Shown in pieces: positions 39,211 through 40,951 of a stretch of 40,951 bases of DNA. Source of the DNA: Ectocarpus siliculosus. Lineage: Eukaryota > Sar > Phaeophyceae > Ectocarpales > Ectocarpaceae. Each line of letters opens with the position of its first letter. The stretch's first letter is position 1. The notes under the pieces were generated by a model that was given only the letters and a program-made list of their open reading frames with translations, ran no database searches and was not told where the DNA came from. The DNA lies in the NCBI GenBank assembly GCA_000310025.1, contig FN649741.1, positions 1-40,951 on the forward strand. Reading direction: 5' to 3'. Position numbers and translations under genes: made by a program.

Positions 39211-39827
39211 TGTGATACCCTGGCATGGTGGCTTAGAGGCTCTGTGTCGTCGACGTTAGTCGAGGTGATGACGCGTGCGAGAGGGTAGCCTGGAAGACGA
39301 GAATCCTTCCACGGTATGAAGAAGATGCTGAGATATTGGAACACTGGCGCTTAGTTAGGTGGCCAACACAATCCGGAAGGATCACACGAGAGGTGAGCTA
39401 CTCGACGACCACGCAGAGAATTCTGCGGGAGTAATAATTCCTCCTCATACACATACGCGTTACATTCGATCCGACATTCGAACCGACCCATATGAGATCT
39501 ACGATATACAAGGGCAGTGCTACTGAACATTGACCTATACCGGCTATGTGCTAACATTCCCACAACACTCCCCCTCAATGAAAGTTGCTCTGAAATGTAC
39601 GAAACAAATATTGATTCAATCAACCAATGTTATTCATTCGTTTCTTGCGTATAAACTCAAGCCGTTTCTTGCGTTTCAACCACAAATTAATAATACACCA
39701 AGTGATATTTCATGTTTTACACGTGCTACAATACATCCATGCGCTTGTAAAAAGCGCCTGCTGTTGTTTCCTGCGTAAACCAAAGTACCACAACTTTCAA
39801 TCCTACATGGATGGCTCGTTCAACTAG
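39211..39827 (-). mobile_element. Copia-type 3' LTR remnant with polypurine tract
   Basis: On the minus strand the sequence CATTGAGGGGGAG at 39568-39580 is followed directly by TGTTGTGGGAATG, the usual polypurine tract and LTR start of Copia elements. The LTR would run from 39567 towards about 39211, where the plus strand reads TGTGATACC, giving about 357 bp. No second LTR is available to confirm the end. The 250 bp right of the tract would be the end of the internal region, but I see no RNase H motif there. It abuts the truncated gene copy 4 at about 39828. Confidence 0.4.
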
Positions 39828-40847
39828 TATCGGCGATGAAGCCTAGAATGTACAGAACGCCAGCCGTCGTGTAAGTGCATTTGTTGAACGAACAGAGAAC
39901 GACGCTCCCCACCACAATCCCGATGGCACTCCCGATGTATTGGACTGCCACGTACAGGGGCATGGGGGAGTAAGACGGAGGTACGTTGAGCAACTGTTTC
40001 GGCTGTGAGCCCAATCAATCATAATGTGTACGTTGTCGCATGAAGCACTGAACAGTGTACACAAAAACAACAGTACGAGCTTGTAGCACCTCAAAATTGT
40101 CCTCACAGCATCACAACTCTCTGCCTCCGACAACTAACTCCAAGAACACACCAAATCCGTACACGCCGTTCTACTGGGCCAGTTGGCTGGGATTGAACTT
40201 GAATTGATACGCTTGTGGGCCGAAGGGAGCCTGTAGCGTGGTGCGAAAACGTCTGTCGTAACAAACAACAAACCGAGACAGGCTTGGCACACCCGGGTAC
40301 ATCAACTGAAAAGGGGTTTCCAAACTCATAGTACCACGAGTAGAGAGCGATGATGTGGATGGTGATGATGGCGATAGATCCTTCGCGTCTGCCGGTGAGT
40401 GGAATGAAAGTGGGATGACGCATTGGCGAGGGGACCAGGGCTTGCTAACGCCGAGCACCCATACTGAGCGATGGCCATCGGGGGTGCATGTGTAGACAAT
40501 CCAGCACACCCAGAGGAATCAAACAACTTCGGAGGGTATCTAGACTCTACATGCATGGTTGTCTACTGCTGTACTGCTGTACAAGATACACATAGACTAC
40601 ATGCGGAAGCGTCGGAGTGTATGCACATACAGCAGTAGGAATAGGAAACTCTTTCGTTCAAAGATTCAGATCAATCAAGGCATCGCCGTCCTCTTCTGCA
40701 CTCGTGGTACACACTACATTAGTTTGTCCTCATATTCTTCACAGCGCTCGAAGCGTTGGACGGAACGCTGCAGCAGCCCCCTCGTTGTTGGACAACTGCC
40801 TCGGGAACAATGACGCTGGTTGGTTGCTGCTGGTGCTCTACCACCAT
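39828..40847 (-). pseudogene. membrane-protein family copy 4, broken
   Basis: Exon 1 (40734-40847, 114 nt) is intact and starts in ACCATGG, but its donor reads ATGAGG instead of GTGAGG. Exon 2 (40330-40388) lacks two bases compared with copy 3, which shifts the frame, and its donor reads ATGAGT instead of GTGAGT. Exon 3 begins normally at 39944 after GGCAG and is open, but is cut off near 39828, before the donor, by Copia-like sequence. Exon 4 is absent. Read through intron 1, exon 1 meets a stop four codons later (after MRTN). The upstream region continues to the window edge and is similar to that of the other copies. This is the clearest dead member of the family. Confidence 0.75.
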
Positions 40848-40951
40848 GGTTGCAAGACAAGTACTCCAGAGTACATGTATTGAGTTACAAGGGTGGCGAA
40901 GCGACAACGTTGTGGGGTAGAGATTGGCGGTGGGGAGCAGTGACAGTGGTG

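Noticed and set aside
39220-39320. tRNA gene suggested by TGGCTTAGAGGC
   Set aside because: Only an A-box-like stretch is present; there is no matching B box or foldable cloverleaf.

Overview
The window looks like nuclear DNA of a eukaryote, most likely an alga or another protist of the stramenopile kind (brown-alga-like). This is an inference. It rests on GT-AG introns whose phases match across gene copies, many CAG and GTT microsatellites, TTAGGG-type repeats, the mix of Copia, tyrosine-recombinase (DIRS-like) and Helitron-like elements, and an N-filled assembly gap. No bacterial operon structure, rRNA, canonical tRNA or CRISPR array was found. Almost all recognisable coding sequence belongs to mobile elements.

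The main non-transposon content is a small family of four-exon genes, all on the minus strand except one inverted fragment. They encode a protein of about 160 residues with a Gln-rich N-terminus and three or four membrane segments. Two copies read as intact spliced genes (15722-18176 and 31165-33889). One copy lacks exon 1 (6679-8197). One is broken by two splice-donor mutations, a 2-nt deletion and a truncation (39828-40847). One is an orphan exon 1 with an enlarged Gln tract (3565-3729). One is an inverted promoter fragment that has lost its start codon (34370-34660). I do not recognise the family.

Layout from left to right. 1-2354 is the 5' part of a Ty1/Copia Gag-Pol gene on the minus strand, running off the left edge, with a 150-bp pol segment repeated just upstream of its start codon. 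2.5-5.4 kb holds low-complexity sequence, two copies of a short SINE-like repeat and the orphan exon. 5.4-8.2 kb is gene copy 1. 8.9-9.5 kb is an inverted duplication. 9.9-13.6 kb carries decayed Helitron/PIF1-type replicase-helicase sequence. 13.6-18.4 kb is duplication unit A with gene copy 2. 19.4-34.1 kb is unit B, the same segment broken up by a 1.6-kb insertion, a 7.9-kb insertion containing a DIRS-like retrotransposon (22840-27550), and a 0.4-kb tRNA-like insertion inside an intron of gene copy 3.

34.2-37.2 kb is Helitron-derived sequence, itself interrupted by a third SINE-like copy and by about 1 kb of dispersed CTTCCATGGAAG palindromes that enclose telomere-like TTAGGG runs. 37268-39167 is a complete non-autonomous LTR retrotransposon with 437-bp LTRs and a single 166-codon ORF containing a Tudor-like motif. 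It is followed by a Copia-type LTR remnant and gene copy 4 at the right edge.

The most notable items are the gene family, the palindrome array with internal telomeric repeats, the small LTR element that keeps only a Tudor-like ORF, and the order of nested insertions, which lets the short elements be delimited against empty sites inside the same window. All calls are by eye and no database search was run.
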